Origin: Acidovorax sp. MR-S7
GTDB lineage: Bacteria; Pseudomonadota; Gammaproteobacteria; Burkholderiales; Burkholderiaceae_C
Direction of reading: 5' to 3'
DNA length: 64,000 nucleotides
NCBI RefSeq assembly: GCF_000400995.2
Contig: NZ_DF238930.1
Location: 1-64,000 of the forward strand
The position numbers and the translations under genes are program-made. Each line of letters begins with the position of its first letter. Within the stretch, counting starts at the first letter, position 1. Below the pieces are notes generated by a model. It worked only from the letters and a program-made list of their open reading frames with translations. It did not search any database and had not been told where the DNA came from. This document shows, one piece after another, positions 51,509-61,473 of this stretch.

Positions 51509-53191
51509 ATGCGCTTTCCCTCCCTCGCCCGTCCCCGCTCCCTGCTTTCCCTGTGCCTGGCCGCGCTGGTCGCGGGCTGCGGCGGAGGTTCCGGCGGCGA
51601 CGACGTCGGCCCGCCGGTGGGCACGCAGCAGTACCCCGCCGGGTTCTGGGAAGGCACGGTGGGCACGGGCGTGAGCCAGCGCACGATGGTGGGCTTCATC
51701 GACGGCGGCGAAGACGGCAAGGGCGGAGAGTTCTACCTCGCGCGCGGCGCTGCGGGCGCTGCGGGCTACGACGGGCTCTATGGCCTGCTGCGCACCAACG
51801 TGACGGCGGTGCAGGCCACGGGAGTGACCTACTTCTCCGTGCAGGACGGCAAGTTCGCCCCGGGCATCACGCTGCGCGGCACGGCCTCGCCCAACGCAGC
51901 CACGGGCAAGACGGTGCTCATCAGCGGCAACTACACCAGCCCGGCGGGCACGGCAGCGGCCACCGGCACGCCCACCTCGTTCAAGCTGAACTACAGCAAG
52001 CTCAACGACTATCCGGCCCGAGCCAACCTGATCGCTGGCACCTACCGGGGATCGGGCCTATTCGGTGGCCAATGGGTCTTCACGGTGACGGAGCGCGGCG
52101 TGCTGTCCGGCCGGGTGGGCGGCTGCAACGTGCAGGGCACGGCCACGCCGCGCTCGCAGGACTCGGCGCTGTATTCGGTGACGATGAACCTGACGGGCGA
52201 CGAGACTTCGTGCGGCTACCGCAGTTCGCAGCAGTCGGGCGTAGCGGTGCTGCGCTTCGACGCCAACAACGTGCCCAACGGCATCTGGGTGTTCACACGC
52301 AACTCCATCGGCACGGACAACACCTTCGTGCTCAATGGCCTGGCCGATCCGCGCCAGCCGACCACGCCCTCCCCCACGCCGCTGTCGGCCGCGGGCAACT
52401 GGGCCGGCACGCTGACGCTGCCCGCAGGCGTGACGGGCGACCTGGACATCCACGGCACGGTATTGCCCGACGGCGGCATGTTCTTCTACACGAACAGCAG
52501 CTTCAACCACAACGTGCTCTACGGGCGCCTGATCCGCTACAACAACGACCAGACGACCAACCGGTTCGTGACGGCCAACGACGGCGTGTTCTTCGACCGC
52601 CTGCTCGACGGTACGGGCGGCTACCTGGGCGGCTACGTCAGCGGCGTGCTGGTCGATGCCACGGTGGAGAGCGCCGCGGCGAACGGCATCGCGAATCGCC
52701 TGACGGGCACCTACAGCTACCCCACGCAGCCAGGCGGCTATCCGACACGGTTCACGATGCAGCCCGACTCCATCTACACGCTGCCCACCCGCCGTGCCGG
52801 GCAAGCCGACATCAACATGATCGTCGGCAGCTACCGCATGGCCGGCAGCAGCTTCGGCGGCCACCAGGTGGACATCGACATCGCCGTGGACGGCTCCATC
52901 ACAGGCGTCACCAGCAACGAGTGCCAGATCGTGGGCAAGCTGCTGGGCAACCTGGACGGGGGCAAGCAGAACCTGTACCGGGTGGAAGCCCTTGGCTTCC
53001 TGGATGACGCGAAGCCGGCCAACTCCATCGGCTGCGAGCTGTCGACCGGGCCGTCGCAATCGGGTTCGGCAGCTGCCATCTTCGATGCCAACGGCGAAGT
53101 GGTCGGCCTGCGCATCCTGACGGCGGGCCTGTTCCAGTCCGGCCAGCGCGCGCACACGGTGTTCGTGGGCACGAAACTTCCGGCACCTTGA
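51509..53191 (+). CDS. Large lipoprotein of unknown function
   Basis: 560 residues with a lipoprotein signal (LVAGC, Cys24) and a Gly-rich start. The chain is beta-rich with repeated PAGFWEGTVG, LIAGTYRGSG, AAGNWAGTLTL and MIVGSYRMAG units, suggesting three or four related beta domains of about 130 residues. I do not recognise the family. It ends in the motif AHTVFVGTKLPAP. Followed by a strong terminator. Confidence 0.7.
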   Translation: MRFPSLARPRSLLSLCLAALVAGCGGGSGGDDVGPPVGTQQYPAGFWEGTVGTGVSQRTMVGFIDGGEDGKGGEFYLARGAAGAAGYDGLYGLLRTNVTAVQATGVTYFSVQDGKFAPGITLRGTASPNAATGKTVLISGNYTSPAGTAAATGTPTSFKLNYSKLNDYPARANLIAGTYRGSGLFGGQWVFTVTERGVLSGRVGGCNVQGTATPRSQDSALYSVTMNLTGDETSCGYRSSQQSGVAVLRFDANNVPNGIWVFTRNSIGTDNTFVLNGLADPRQPTTPSPTPLSAAGNWAGTLTLPAGVTGDLDIHGTVLPDGGMFFYTNSSFNHNVLYGRLIRYNNDQTTNRFVTANDGVFFDRLLDGTGGYLGGYVSGVLVDATVESAAANGIANRLTGTYSYPTQPGGYPTRFTMQPDSIYTLPTRRAGQADINMIVGSYRMAGSSFGGHQVDIDIAVDGSITGVTSNECQIVGKLLGNLDGGKQNLYRVEALGFLDDAKPANSIGCELSTGPSQSGSAAAIFDANGEVVGLRILTAGLFQSGQRAHTVFVGTKLPAP

Positions 53192-53253
53192 GTACCGCAT
53201 AGGCCCGTGGCGCTACGTTGCCGGTAGCGCCACGCGTCCACGACACATGACAG

Positions 53254-53290
53254 ATCCCTCGCCGCTATGCGAGGGATTTCTCTTTCTGGG
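53254..53290 (+). terminator. Terminator of the large lipoprotein gene
   Basis: ATCCCTCGC (53254-53262) pairs with GCGAGGGAT (53269-53277), loop CGCTAT, then TTCTCTTTC. The rest of the 324-bp gap to bcsC holds a further inverted pair (GTGGCGCTAC and GTAGCGCCAC near 53208-53232) and no gene. Confidence 0.85.
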
Positions 53291-53462
53291 GTAGCGTCCC
53301 CCCCCCCGCCAGGGCCCGAAGGGCGGTAGCAGCGTTTCGCCAGTGAAGCGCCGGCTGGCACATTCTGTCGATCAGCCAGCCCCTCGATCAGACGGGCCAT
53401 GAAGCTCGTCCGCCTACATGCCCATTGAATCCACTCGCAGCGCCCGCCCCCTGCCCACGGGC

Positions 53463-53491
53463 GAAAAAAATCCCTCGCGTGGCGAGGGATT
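53463..53491 (-). terminator. Terminator of the bcs operon
   Basis: AATCCCTCGC (53469-53478) pairs with GCGAGGGATT (53482-53491), 3-nt loop, with seven A before it (seven U on the minus strand). The same ATCCCTCGC arm is used by the terminator 215 bp away. Confidence 0.9.
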
Positions 53492-53515
53492 GTTCTTTGG
53501 AAAGCCGCCTGCCGA

Positions 53516-56500
53516 TCAGAACGAATACGGCGACTTCAGCGGATTCACCGGCAGCGCCTGGCGGCCCGTATAGGGCTGCAGCGCATAGCGCACGTACAGC
53601 CCGCCCGTGAACTGGCGGTAGTTGCGCGCGTTGTCCAGCGACAGGTGGCTGCCGATGAACAGCTGCGGATGGAGCTGGTACTCCATGGCCATGCCCAGGT
53701 TGTAGCCCAGGCCGGTCTTGCTCTGGCCCGGATAGATGGCGGTGGTGTTGGCGCCCACCTCGCCGAATGCCTCGGCATCGCTCGCGGCCTGTGCGGCGGC
53801 GCTCTGGCGCGTGCGGCTGGTGGGGAAGTACGGCGCCGCGTCCTCCTTGAAGTACTGCACGCCCAGGGCGCCCTTGATCTGGTAGCTCAGGCGGCCGCTG
53901 CGCTGCGCCCAGTCGAAGGGCACGCTCATGGCCAGGAACTGCTGCGGGCTGAAGTAGCCGCCGTGGCCGTAGGTGAAGTAGCGCAGGTTCTTGTCGTAGG
54001 TCATGCCCGTGAAATTCAGGCCCGCGGTGAAGGCCGAATCGGCGGTGCGATGAACGCGCCAGTACATGCCGCCGCCCAGTTCGGCGCGGTAGTTGGACTG
54101 GACGTTGTGGCCCTGCAGGCTGTGCAGCGCGCCGATGGCGTAGGTGCCGAAGCTGCCGTCGTCCCAGGTCAGGTCCAGCCGGCCGCCATTGGCGGACACC
54201 GTGCCCCAGCGCTCGCCCGTGCGCGCGTCGCGCGCGCCGGCGAAGGAGAGCGCGCTGTCCGTCACCGGGCGGCGCGAGAGCTCGCCCGTGAGGGTGGTCT
54301 GGTCGCTCAGGCCCATGCGGTAGCGCACGCCGCCCATGATGTCGTTCTGGCGGAAGCCCAGCGGCAGCGTGCCCACGTCCACGGCCAGGTTGGCCGTCTC
54401 GTAGCCGATGCCCAGGCCCACGCCGTTGTCGTTCTGCGAGCCCGGCGAGCGCAGCGGCATGTCCAGCGCCGTGGCCGGGCCGCCGCCGAAGCGGCTGAGG
54501 GTGCCGTAGGTGGTGTCGGGCGTGCCGGAGCTGACGCCCGTGGGCGTGGCGCGCAGGGTCATCATGCCGTCGCCGGCGCCGAACTTCAGCTCCACCGGCG
54601 CCTGCATGTCGGTCAGGCGGCTCATGCCGGACTCGCCCTGGCGCGCACGGCCGACCACGCCCACGGACAGCATGGGCGTGCGGCCCTCCTGCAGCTCGGA
54701 CAGCTCGTCGAGCGCCGAGCGCGGGCGCGCGGGCTGCGGCACCCCGGCCGGGGCCGGCATGGGCGCCGCGGCCCACAGCGAAGGTGCAGGCGCCGCCTGC
54801 GCGGATGCGGCATAGGCGGCCTGGGGCGTCACGTAGCCCGTAGCGGGCTGGGGCACGTAGAGAGGCGCCGGTGCGGCAGCGGAGGCCACGTAGCCCGCGG
54901 GCGCGGCAGCGGGTGCAGCGGATGCAGGCGCCGCTGCGGCGGCGGTCCGGGCGGCCGGCAGCGCGGCGCGTGCCTGCGGGGCCGCCTTGGACGCTGCGCG
55001 GCCGGTGGCCGGCTGCGGCGCTGCGGCAGCTGCGGACGGTGCCGCAGGAGCAACCGCGCCGTAGTAGCTGGTGGGCGTGGCCAGGGGCACGGCAGCGGGC
55101 GCGGCCATGGGGAAGCGCGCCGCCCCCGCGGGCTGGGGAATGTAGGGCTGCGGCCCGGCGACCGCGGCAGGCATGGGCTGCGCGGCGGTGTAGGCCAGGG
55201 GCGCGGCGGCCACGGGCACGGCCGTGGGGAAGGGCGTGCGCCCGCCGCCCCAGTTGGACAGGGCGGTGCGGCGGAAGGGGTTGCCGCCCGGCGCCGCGGC
55301 GTTCCAGGCCGAAGCGCCCTGGCCCGCCGCTCCGAGCAGCACCGCGCGCTGGCGGTTCTCGGCCTCGATGGCGGCCGCGAAATACTGCCCAGCCTTGGTG
55401 GACTGGCCCTTGGCGCGGTACAGGCGGCCGGCGGACGTCAGCACCTCGGGATCATTGGGAGCCAGCTGCAGCGCGACCTGGATGGCCGATTCCGCATAGG
55501 CGAAATCCTTGGTGGCCGTGGCCGCCGAGGCGGCCGGCAGCAGCAGCTTGAGGTTGCGCGGGTCCTTCTCCAGCAGGCGGTGGTAGAGCTGCATGGCCTG
55601 GGCGTGGTCGCCGTTGTCGGCGTACATGCGGGCCAGCACGCCGACCACGTCGGGATCGTTCGGGCGCTCGGCCAGCAGCGGGGCCAGGGTGTCGTAGGCG
55701 GCGGCGAGGTCGCCGGCCTCGCGCAGCGCGTCGGCTTGGCGCAGGATGTAGCCCACGCGAATGTCCTCGTAGCCGCGCCGCTCCTGCGCGGACATGGGCG
55801 TGTCCTGCAGCTGGCGCAGGATGCCGGCCAGTTCCACGTCCTGGTGCGTCTTGAGCAGCGCCGCGGCGTACTGCAGGCGCAGCCCGGTGTCGGGGCGGGG
55901 CGTGCGCGCGAGCATCTCTCGCACCATGGCCAGCGCGCGGTTGGGGTCGCCCGCGTCGGCATAGGCCAGGGCCACGGTGCCAAGCAGCTCCGGATCCTGG
56001 CCCACGAAGGGCTCTGCCTGTGCCAGCACGGACTGGGCCTGCTGCACACGGCCTTCGCGGCCCAGCGCTGCGGCGGCGTCGGCCTGCACGTGCACCCAGA
56101 CGCGCTTTTGCAGCGCGGCGATGTCGCGCGTGCGGTTCTTTTCGGGAATGCGCTCCAGCGTGGCCAGCGCGCCGGTCCAGTCGCGCGCCTCGGAGGCGAG
56201 CAGCGCGCTCGCGTACAGCGCCTCGGGCATGTGCGGGTTGGACACCAGCAGCCCGTCCATCACGCCGCGCGCCTCGTTGATAGCGCCCATCTTCAGATAC
56301 AGGCGCGCCAGGTCCAGCCGCACCCAGGGGTTGCCGGGGTCGTTGAGCAGCGCGTCTTCCAGGGCGACGCGCGCGGCATTGTCGTCGCCGCGCTCGGCGG
56401 CGGCGCGCGCCAGGCCCAAAGCCTGCGCGGCGCGCAGTCGGCCCAGGGCGCCCACCTTTTCCTGCTGGCTGGGCGTGAGCTGCTCGACCAGCTGCAGCGC

Positions 56501-57835
56501 CTCGGCCGCCTTGCCGGTCTGCGACAGCACGCCCACCAGGCCGCGGATCGCATCGGGGTTGTCGGCCTGGCGCGCGAGCACGCGGCGGTAGGCGGCATCG
56601 GCGGCTTCGAGCTGGCCCAGCTCGGCCAGCACGTCGGCCAGGTCGTTCTCGGCAGTGACTTCGCGGGCATCCAGGCGCACGGCCTGGTCCAGCAGCTGGC
56701 GCGCGTTGCCCAGGTCGCCCGCCTCGCGCGCGGCGCGGGCCTGCTCGATCAGCGTCCAGTAGGTGGCGCTGTCCAGCGCCTGTTTCCAGCGCGCGGGCGA
56801 GCCCTGGCGGGTGGCGCGCTCCAGGTAGCTGCGCGCCTGGGCGAACTCTTCCTGGCGCAGGCGCAGCACGCCCATGCCGCCGAGCGCATCGCCGTCGTTG
56901 GGGCGGGTTTCGAGCACGCTGCGGAATTCGGCCTCGGCGGCTTCGAGGTCACCGTCCTCCAGCGCCTTGAAGCCCTCGGTGCTGCGCTGGCGCAGCGGGT
57001 CGCGCGCGGCGGCGGCACCGGCGCGCGCGGTGCGCTGGCGCGCCTCGATCTCGCGCAGGCGGGCCTGCATGGCCTCGTCGCCCGGATAGGCGCGCAGGAA
57101 GGCCTGGTAGAGCGGAATGTCGGCCGCGCGGCTGCCCGTCCAGGCCAGGGACTTGCGCCAGCTGTCGGTGGCGGCCTTGCCCACTTCGGGGTGGCCGGCC
57201 AGGCGGGCGAGCTGGGCGATGCCCTCGCGCCGCGTGGCTTCGCGGTAGGTGAGGTGCTGGGCCAGGGCCAGGGAGATCTTGGCGTCGTCGGGCGATTCGC
57301 GCGCCAGGCGCTCCAGGCCGCGGCGGGCCTCGTCCCAGCCGCCGGAGGTGCCGCCCAGCGTCTGGTAGTACTCCAGCGCCAGCGGGCCGGTGGGTGCCTG
57401 GTTGCCCAGCGCGGCCTGGTAGCTGCCCATGGCCTGCTCGGCCTGGCCGGCACGGGCCAGGTCGCGCGCCTGCTGCACCTGCGCGCTGTTGCGCTGCACG
57501 CCGATCTCCTGCTGCAGCCGCTCCACCAGGCGGTGGCCGGGGTGGGCGCGGCGCAGCTGCTCCAGGTAGCGCTGGGCCTCCTCCACGTGCTGGCCCTGCA
57601 GCTGCGCGCGGGCCATGCCGTAGAGGGCGTCGGGCTGGTTCGGGTCCACGCGCAGGAGCTTTTGCCAGCTCTCGATGGCGCGCTGGGCGTCGCCGCGCGA
57701 CTGCCAGTACTGGCCCTGCTCGATCAGCGTCTTGGTGGCGGCGTCCTGGGCCTGGGCCGGAGCGGCCAGGCCGCCGAGCGAGGCGACGAGGCCCAGGATC
57801 AGGGTGTGTTGGTGGTGGCGCTTCTTTGCGGACAT
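53516..57835 (-). CDS. bcsC: Cellulose synthase outer membrane subunit BcsC
   Basis: 1439 residues, longer than E. coli BcsC (about 1157). Signal peptide (GLAAPAQAQ), about 800 residues of TPR repeats forming a periplasmic solenoid (WQSRGDAQRAIESWQKLLRV and similar), an Ala/Pro-rich linker of about 220 residues (about 825-1045), then the BCSC_C beta-barrel ending SPYSF with terminal Phe, an outer membrane signal. It carries the cellulose chain across periplasm and outer membrane. Its start overlaps the bcsZ end by 37 bp. Last gene of the operon. Confidence 0.93.
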   Translation of the reverse strand: MSAKKRHHQHTLILGLVASLGGLAAPAQAQDAATKTLIEQGQYWQSRGDAQRAIESWQKLLRVDPNQPDALYGMARAQLQGQHVEEAQRYLEQLRRAHPGHRLVERLQQEIGVQRNSAQVQQARDLARAGQAEQAMGSYQAALGNQAPTGPLALEYYQTLGGTSGGWDEARRGLERLARESPDDAKISLALAQHLTYREATRREGIAQLARLAGHPEVGKAATDSWRKSLAWTGSRAADIPLYQAFLRAYPGDEAMQARLREIEARQRTARAGAAAARDPLRQRSTEGFKALEDGDLEAAEAEFRSVLETRPNDGDALGGMGVLRLRQEEFAQARSYLERATRQGSPARWKQALDSATYWTLIEQARAAREAGDLGNARQLLDQAVRLDAREVTAENDLADVLAELGQLEAADAAYRRVLARQADNPDAIRGLVGVLSQTGKAAEALQLVEQLTPSQQEKVGALGRLRAAQALGLARAAAERGDDNAARVALEDALLNDPGNPWVRLDLARLYLKMGAINEARGVMDGLLVSNPHMPEALYASALLASEARDWTGALATLERIPEKNRTRDIAALQKRVWVHVQADAAAALGREGRVQQAQSVLAQAEPFVGQDPELLGTVALAYADAGDPNRALAMVREMLARTPRPDTGLRLQYAAALLKTHQDVELAGILRQLQDTPMSAQERRGYEDIRVGYILRQADALREAGDLAAAYDTLAPLLAERPNDPDVVGVLARMYADNGDHAQAMQLYHRLLEKDPRNLKLLLPAASAATATKDFAYAESAIQVALQLAPNDPEVLTSAGRLYRAKGQSTKAGQYFAAAIEAENRQRAVLLGAAGQGASAWNAAAPGGNPFRRTALSNWGGGRTPFPTAVPVAAAPLAYTAAQPMPAAVAGPQPYIPQPAGAARFPMAAPAAVPLATPTSYYGAVAPAAPSAAAAAPQPATGRAASKAAPQARAALPAARTAAAAAPASAAPAAAPAGYVASAAAPAPLYVPQPATGYVTPQAAYAASAQAAPAPSLWAAAPMPAPAGVPQPARPRSALDELSELQEGRTPMLSVGVVGRARQGESGMSRLTDMQAPVELKFGAGDGMMTLRATPTGVSSGTPDTTYGTLSRFGGGPATALDMPLRSPGSQNDNGVGLGIGYETANLAVDVGTLPLGFRQNDIMGGVRYRMGLSDQTTLTGELSRRPVTDSALSFAGARDARTGERWGTVSANGGRLDLTWDDGSFGTYAIGALHSLQGHNVQSNYRAELGGGMYWRVHRTADSAFTAGLNFTGMTYDKNLRYFTYGHGGYFSPQQFLAMSVPFDWAQRSGRLSYQIKGALGVQYFKEDAAPYFPTSRTRQSAAAQAASDAEAFGEVGANTTAIYPGQSKTGLGYNLGMAMEYQLHPQLFIGSHLSLDNARNYRQFTGGLYVRYALQPYTGRQALPVNPLKSPYSF

Positions 57836-59034
57836 GCCTTTTCCCAGCGTAATTGCAGCCTGCCGGAGGGCAGGAATTGGTAGCGTTGTTCCATCCAGCC
57901 CGTGCCGAAGAGGCCGAGGACCTGGTCGTAGTATGGCGGCTGGCCGCCAGGCGGCGCCTCCAGCAGCTGCGCGCGCACGCGCTCCTGCTGGGCCTTGAGC
58001 GCGGCCGTGGCGCCCAGCGTGCGCAGGTAGGGCAAGAGCGCGGCGGAAAAGCCCGCGGGACCCTGCCCTTCCATCTGCCCGGTGGCGGTCTGCACCTTCT
58101 CGGGGGGCACGGCGGCGGTGCGCAGCGCGGCGGCCATGCCGCCCAGGCGGCGGCGCAGCACGGGCGCGAGCGCGTCGCCGCGCGGCGTCATGCCGGCCCA
58201 GAGGTAGGTGCGGATGGCGTCGTAGCTGCCGGTGTCGCCCTTCTCGGGGTCGGCCACGAAGGCGCCGCGCGCGGCGCCCTCGCGCACCTCGTAGGCCACC
58301 CAGTCGGCGGCGAAACCCTTGGGCGTGGTGCCTTCCAGCACGCGCTGGAAGCTGGCGCCGACGGCCTTCCACGGGCCCTGGGCGTCGAGCCGCTCGAATG
58401 CGCGCAGCAGCGGCACGGGCAGATAGCTGGGGTTGAGCCGCCAGGTGCGGCTTTCGGGGCCGCGCAGCGCAAAGCCCTTGGACGCGGGCAGCAGCGTGGG
58501 GCCCAGGCCGGGCAGGTCGGCCACTTCCTCTATGGCGACCTGCGCCAGCAGCGTGCGCGCCTGGGCCGTGTAGCGCGGCTCGCGCCAGACGCGGCCGGCC
58601 TCGGCCAGGGCGTAGGCGAACCAGAGGTTGGCGTCCGATGCGGGGTTGGCATCTACCACGCCCCAGCGGCCATCGGCCTGGCGCCCCCACTGCCACGCGG
58701 GCAGGCGCGCGCCGATGTCGCCGCCCGCGAGGTTGGCGATGCTCCAGGCCCAGAGCTTGTCGAAGCGTGCACGGTCATGCGCCACCAGGGCGAAGAACAT
58801 GGCGTAGGACTGCCCTTCGGAGGTGGAATGCTGCTGCACGGTGGTGTAGTCGATGACGCGCCCGTCGTCCTGCACGAAGCGCTGCACGAACTGGTCCCAC
58901 AGCGGCCAGGCCGCGGCGGTGGTGCAGGCGTCCTGCGCCATGGCGCCGGGCAGCAGCGCGCACCACAGGCCCAGCGCGCGCAGCGCGTGGCGCGGCGCGC
59001 GGGCGGTGTCAGGGGTGCGGGAGACGGGCGGCAT
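57799..59034 (-). CDS. bcsZ: Cellulose-synthesis endoglucanase BcsZ (GH8)
   Basis: 411 residues. Signal peptide (ALGLWCALLPGAMAQ-DAC), then a glycoside hydrolase 8 (alpha/alpha)6 barrel: STSEGQSYAMF with the catalytic acid Glu73, DANLWFAYALAEAG and SYDAIRTYLWAGM. It trims stray cellulose in the periplasm. ATG 59034 is preferred to the open-frame start at 59091, which lies inside palindromic element copy 13. It is separated from bcsB by that element. Confidence 0.93.
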   Translation of the reverse strand: MPPVSRTPDTARAPRHALRALGLWCALLPGAMAQDACTTAAAWPLWDQFVQRFVQDDGRVIDYTTVQQHSTSEGQSYAMFFALVAHDRARFDKLWAWSIANLAGGDIGARLPAWQWGRQADGRWGVVDANPASDANLWFAYALAEAGRVWREPRYTAQARTLLAQVAIEEVADLPGLGPTLLPASKGFALRGPESRTWRLNPSYLPVPLLRAFERLDAQGPWKAVGASFQRVLEGTTPKGFAADWVAYEVREGAARGAFVADPEKGDTGSYDAIRTYLWAGMTPRGDALAPVLRRRLGGMAAALRTAAVPPEKVQTATGQMEGQGPAGFSAALLPYLRTLGATAALKAQQERVRAQLLEAPPGGQPPYYDQVLGLFGTGWMEQRYQFLPSGRLQLRWEKACPQRSATTNTP

Positions 59035-59053
59035 GCGTGTTCGTATCAAATTC

Positions 59054-59135
59054 AGGAGCTGCTTGCGCTTGCTGTGCCTGGGTTTCGGCACAAAAACGAT
59101 CGAAAACCCTTTGCAGGCAAGCGCAACCAGCTCCT
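59054..59135. repeat. AGCGCTT palindromic element, copy 13 (long form)
   Basis: The left arm AGGAGCTGCTTGCGCTTGC (59054-59072) and right arm GCAAGCGCAACCAGCTCCT (59117-59135) differ from perfect complementarity at one base in 19. It occupies the bcsB-bcsZ gap and may form a hairpin within the operon mRNA. Confidence 0.88.
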
Positions 59136-59149
59136 AAATTCGCATTGTC

Positions 59150-61456
59150 TCAACCTTTCTGGAGCCGCGCGCGGGCCTTGGCGCGCAGCACGATGTAGAG
59201 CATGAAGGCGATGAGGGCGGCCGCCGCCACGCCCAGCACGATGAGGGCCAGCGGGTGGCGCGACAGCCACCACTGCACGCGCGTGACCGGGTCCAGGTGG
59301 CCGACGTGGTAGGTCTGCTCGGCCACGAGGCTGTCCACCTGCTTGCCGCGCACGACCGCCGCGCTGCCCTGGATGTGCTTGAGCAGGTCGGGCGTGAGCA
59401 GCGCCGTGACGGCCTGCTGCAGGCCGGCGGGCTGGTTGCTGGCCAGCAGCACCACGCTGCGCCCGCTTTGCAGGGGCGATTCGAAGCCCGCGATCACCGC
59501 GTCGCTGCTGGCGCTGGTGAAGGTGATCGCGTTGCGGCCAGGCTTGGCGCGGTCGCGCTGGTCCGGGTCCCACCAGTTGAGCAGGCGCGACGCGTAGTCC
59601 GACAGGCGGAAGCCCTTGGTGTCGGCCTTCAGGCTGAACGGCAGGTAGCGGGCCCACTGCTCGAGCAGGGGCGAGTTGGCGTTGCTGGCGATGACCAGCA
59701 GGTCCTTGCCCGCCAGCGCGTCGAGCTGGCCGTTGCCCAGCGCCACGGTGACGGCGTGCGCGGGGTAGCCGGTGACGTTGCCCATCAGGCCCATCAGCGA
59801 CAGGTAGGCGCTCAGGTCGCCCTGCTCGGGCTTGGGCGGCAGCACCACAGCCGATTCCGACAGGTCGGCCAGGCGGCTGAACGGGAAGCCGCTGTTGCCG
59901 AAGGCCGCCAGGTCGGGCATGGCCAGGAAGTGCGAGAAGCCGGTGATATCGATGGTGGAGTCGGGCTCCACGGTGCCGCGCACGTTGTCCAGCAGCACGT
60001 CCTTGCAGGCGCCTTCCTTCTTGATCTCGTGGTAGTAGTGGAACTGCAGCTGGCTGCGCGCGGGCAGCTTGAACAGCGGCACGCGGAAGAAGTCCTCGGC
60101 CGGCAGCAGGTCGCCCGCGGCCAGTGCCGGCGCGGGCAGCACCCGGTCGAGCCAGCTGTTCACCCGGCCGGGCGGGGTGTAGTCGGCCGCGCGCAGCGGC
60201 AGCGCGCGCAGGAACTGCTCGTTGACGTTGATGTTCAGCGTGGACTTGTCGGCCCCGTTCTGCGGCGTGTAGCGGTACTTCACGTGCACGGGGATGTCCT
60301 GCTTGCGCCAGGCGAACAGGTCGGGCGGCACCTGGAAGTTCACGCGGATCAGGTCCGGCGAATAGCCCGACACGCTGAGCATCTCCGTCTGCGCCAGCTC
60401 GCCGAACTTGACCGGGCGATCCTTGGACAGCCAGTTGGGCGCGTCGTAGGGCTTGCGCGCCTCGATCTGCTTGAACTCCGAGATCACGGCCGTCGGACCC
60501 GAGAGCGCCGGCGCGCCCACGGCCAGCGCCGTCGCGGCGCGCTTGAGCTCCTGCGCGTCGCGGCCGCTGATGACGAGCAGCTTGGCTGCGGGGTCGGTCG
60601 GGTGGCTGGCCATGGTGACCGAGGGGCCGCTGGCGGCGGGCAGGCTCAGGCCCGGCACGCCCTGCGCGCCCAGCGCCAGCACTACGGCATGGCCCTTGGC
60701 CGGGATCTGCCCCACGGCGGCGGGGAAGGACGCTCCGCGGAAGCCCGCCAGCGCGCCGAACCACGACGAGACAGTGCCCGCTGCCTCGAGCTGGGCGGCG
60801 TCGGGCGTGCCCGCGAACACGATGGGCAGGGTGAGCGGGCGGGAATCGCGCCGGTCGAAGAACGGCTCGGGCAGGAAGGCCAGGTCGTTGGCCAGCGCCA
60901 GCGGGTTCACCGACAGCTCCAGCAGGCTGTCGTTGCCCACGTTGGCCCACAGGCTGGTGTGCGCCGGGTCCTCGCAGTCCATCGTGTAGTGGCCGATCAG
61001 CTCGATGTTCAGGCGGTTGAACTCGCCGATCAGCCGCGTGGGGATGTCGATCACCTTCTGCAGCGCCTGCCCCCCCTGCTCGTTGGGCACGGGGATGGTG
61101 GCGACGACCTGTTCGTTGACCAGCACGCGCAGGTGCGAGATCTCGGGCAGCAGCGCGGGCGAATAGGCGTAGTTCAGGTGCAGGCGCGCACGCGTGACGA
61201 CCTCGTCGCCGCGCACCCCGAACTGCACGCCGCCCGTGCCCTGCACGCCGCGCAGCTGCAGCGGGAACACGGCGCCCAGCTGGCGGAACGTGACCTGGTA
61301 GTTGCGCCCCGCGGCGGGCGGCGCCTCGGGCTGGGCAGCTGCGGCGGGCGCAGGCTGGGCCAGCGCGCCGCCGGGCCCGGACAGGGGTGCCGACAGCAGC
61401 GCGATGGCGGCGAGGACAGGCGCCATGCGCCAGGGGGTGCGGGATTTCTCGGTCAT
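59150..61456 (-). CDS. bcsB: Cyclic-di-GMP-era cellulose synthase subunit BcsB
   Basis: 768 residues. Signal peptide (about 1-34), two carbohydrate-binding/flavodoxin-like pairs typical of BcsB (HYTMDCEDPAHTSLWANVGN is a family hallmark), and a C-terminal transmembrane anchor (LALIVLGVAAAALIAFMLYI) followed by a basic tail. BcsB guides the glucan from BcsA through the periplasm and is required for BcsA activity. It follows bcsA by 17 bp. Confidence 0.94.
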   Translation of the reverse strand: MTEKSRTPWRMAPVLAAIALLSAPLSGPGGALAQPAPAAAAQPEAPPAAGRNYQVTFRQLGAVFPLQLRGVQGTGGVQFGVRGDEVVTRARLHLNYAYSPALLPEISHLRVLVNEQVVATIPVPNEQGGQALQKVIDIPTRLIGEFNRLNIELIGHYTMDCEDPAHTSLWANVGNDSLLELSVNPLALANDLAFLPEPFFDRRDSRPLTLPIVFAGTPDAAQLEAAGTVSSWFGALAGFRGASFPAAVGQIPAKGHAVVLALGAQGVPGLSLPAASGPSVTMASHPTDPAAKLLVISGRDAQELKRAATALAVGAPALSGPTAVISEFKQIEARKPYDAPNWLSKDRPVKFGELAQTEMLSVSGYSPDLIRVNFQVPPDLFAWRKQDIPVHVKYRYTPQNGADKSTLNINVNEQFLRALPLRAADYTPPGRVNSWLDRVLPAPALAAGDLLPAEDFFRVPLFKLPARSQLQFHYYHEIKKEGACKDVLLDNVRGTVEPDSTIDITGFSHFLAMPDLAAFGNSGFPFSRLADLSESAVVLPPKPEQGDLSAYLSLMGLMGNVTGYPAHAVTVALGNGQLDALAGKDLLVIASNANSPLLEQWARYLPFSLKADTKGFRLSDYASRLLNWWDPDQRDRAKPGRNAITFTSASSDAVIAGFESPLQSGRSVVLLASNQPAGLQQAVTALLTPDLLKHIQGSAAVVRGKQVDSLVAEQTYHVGHLDPVTRVQWWLSRHPLALIVLGVAAAALIAFMLYIVLRAKARARLQKG

Positions 61457-61473
61457 GGCTGGTCTTCGATGGA

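Noticed and set aside
53291-53315. C-rich run after the lipoprotein terminator as a regulatory feature
   Set aside because: A homopolymer-like tract with no partner; more likely spacer or an error-prone spot.
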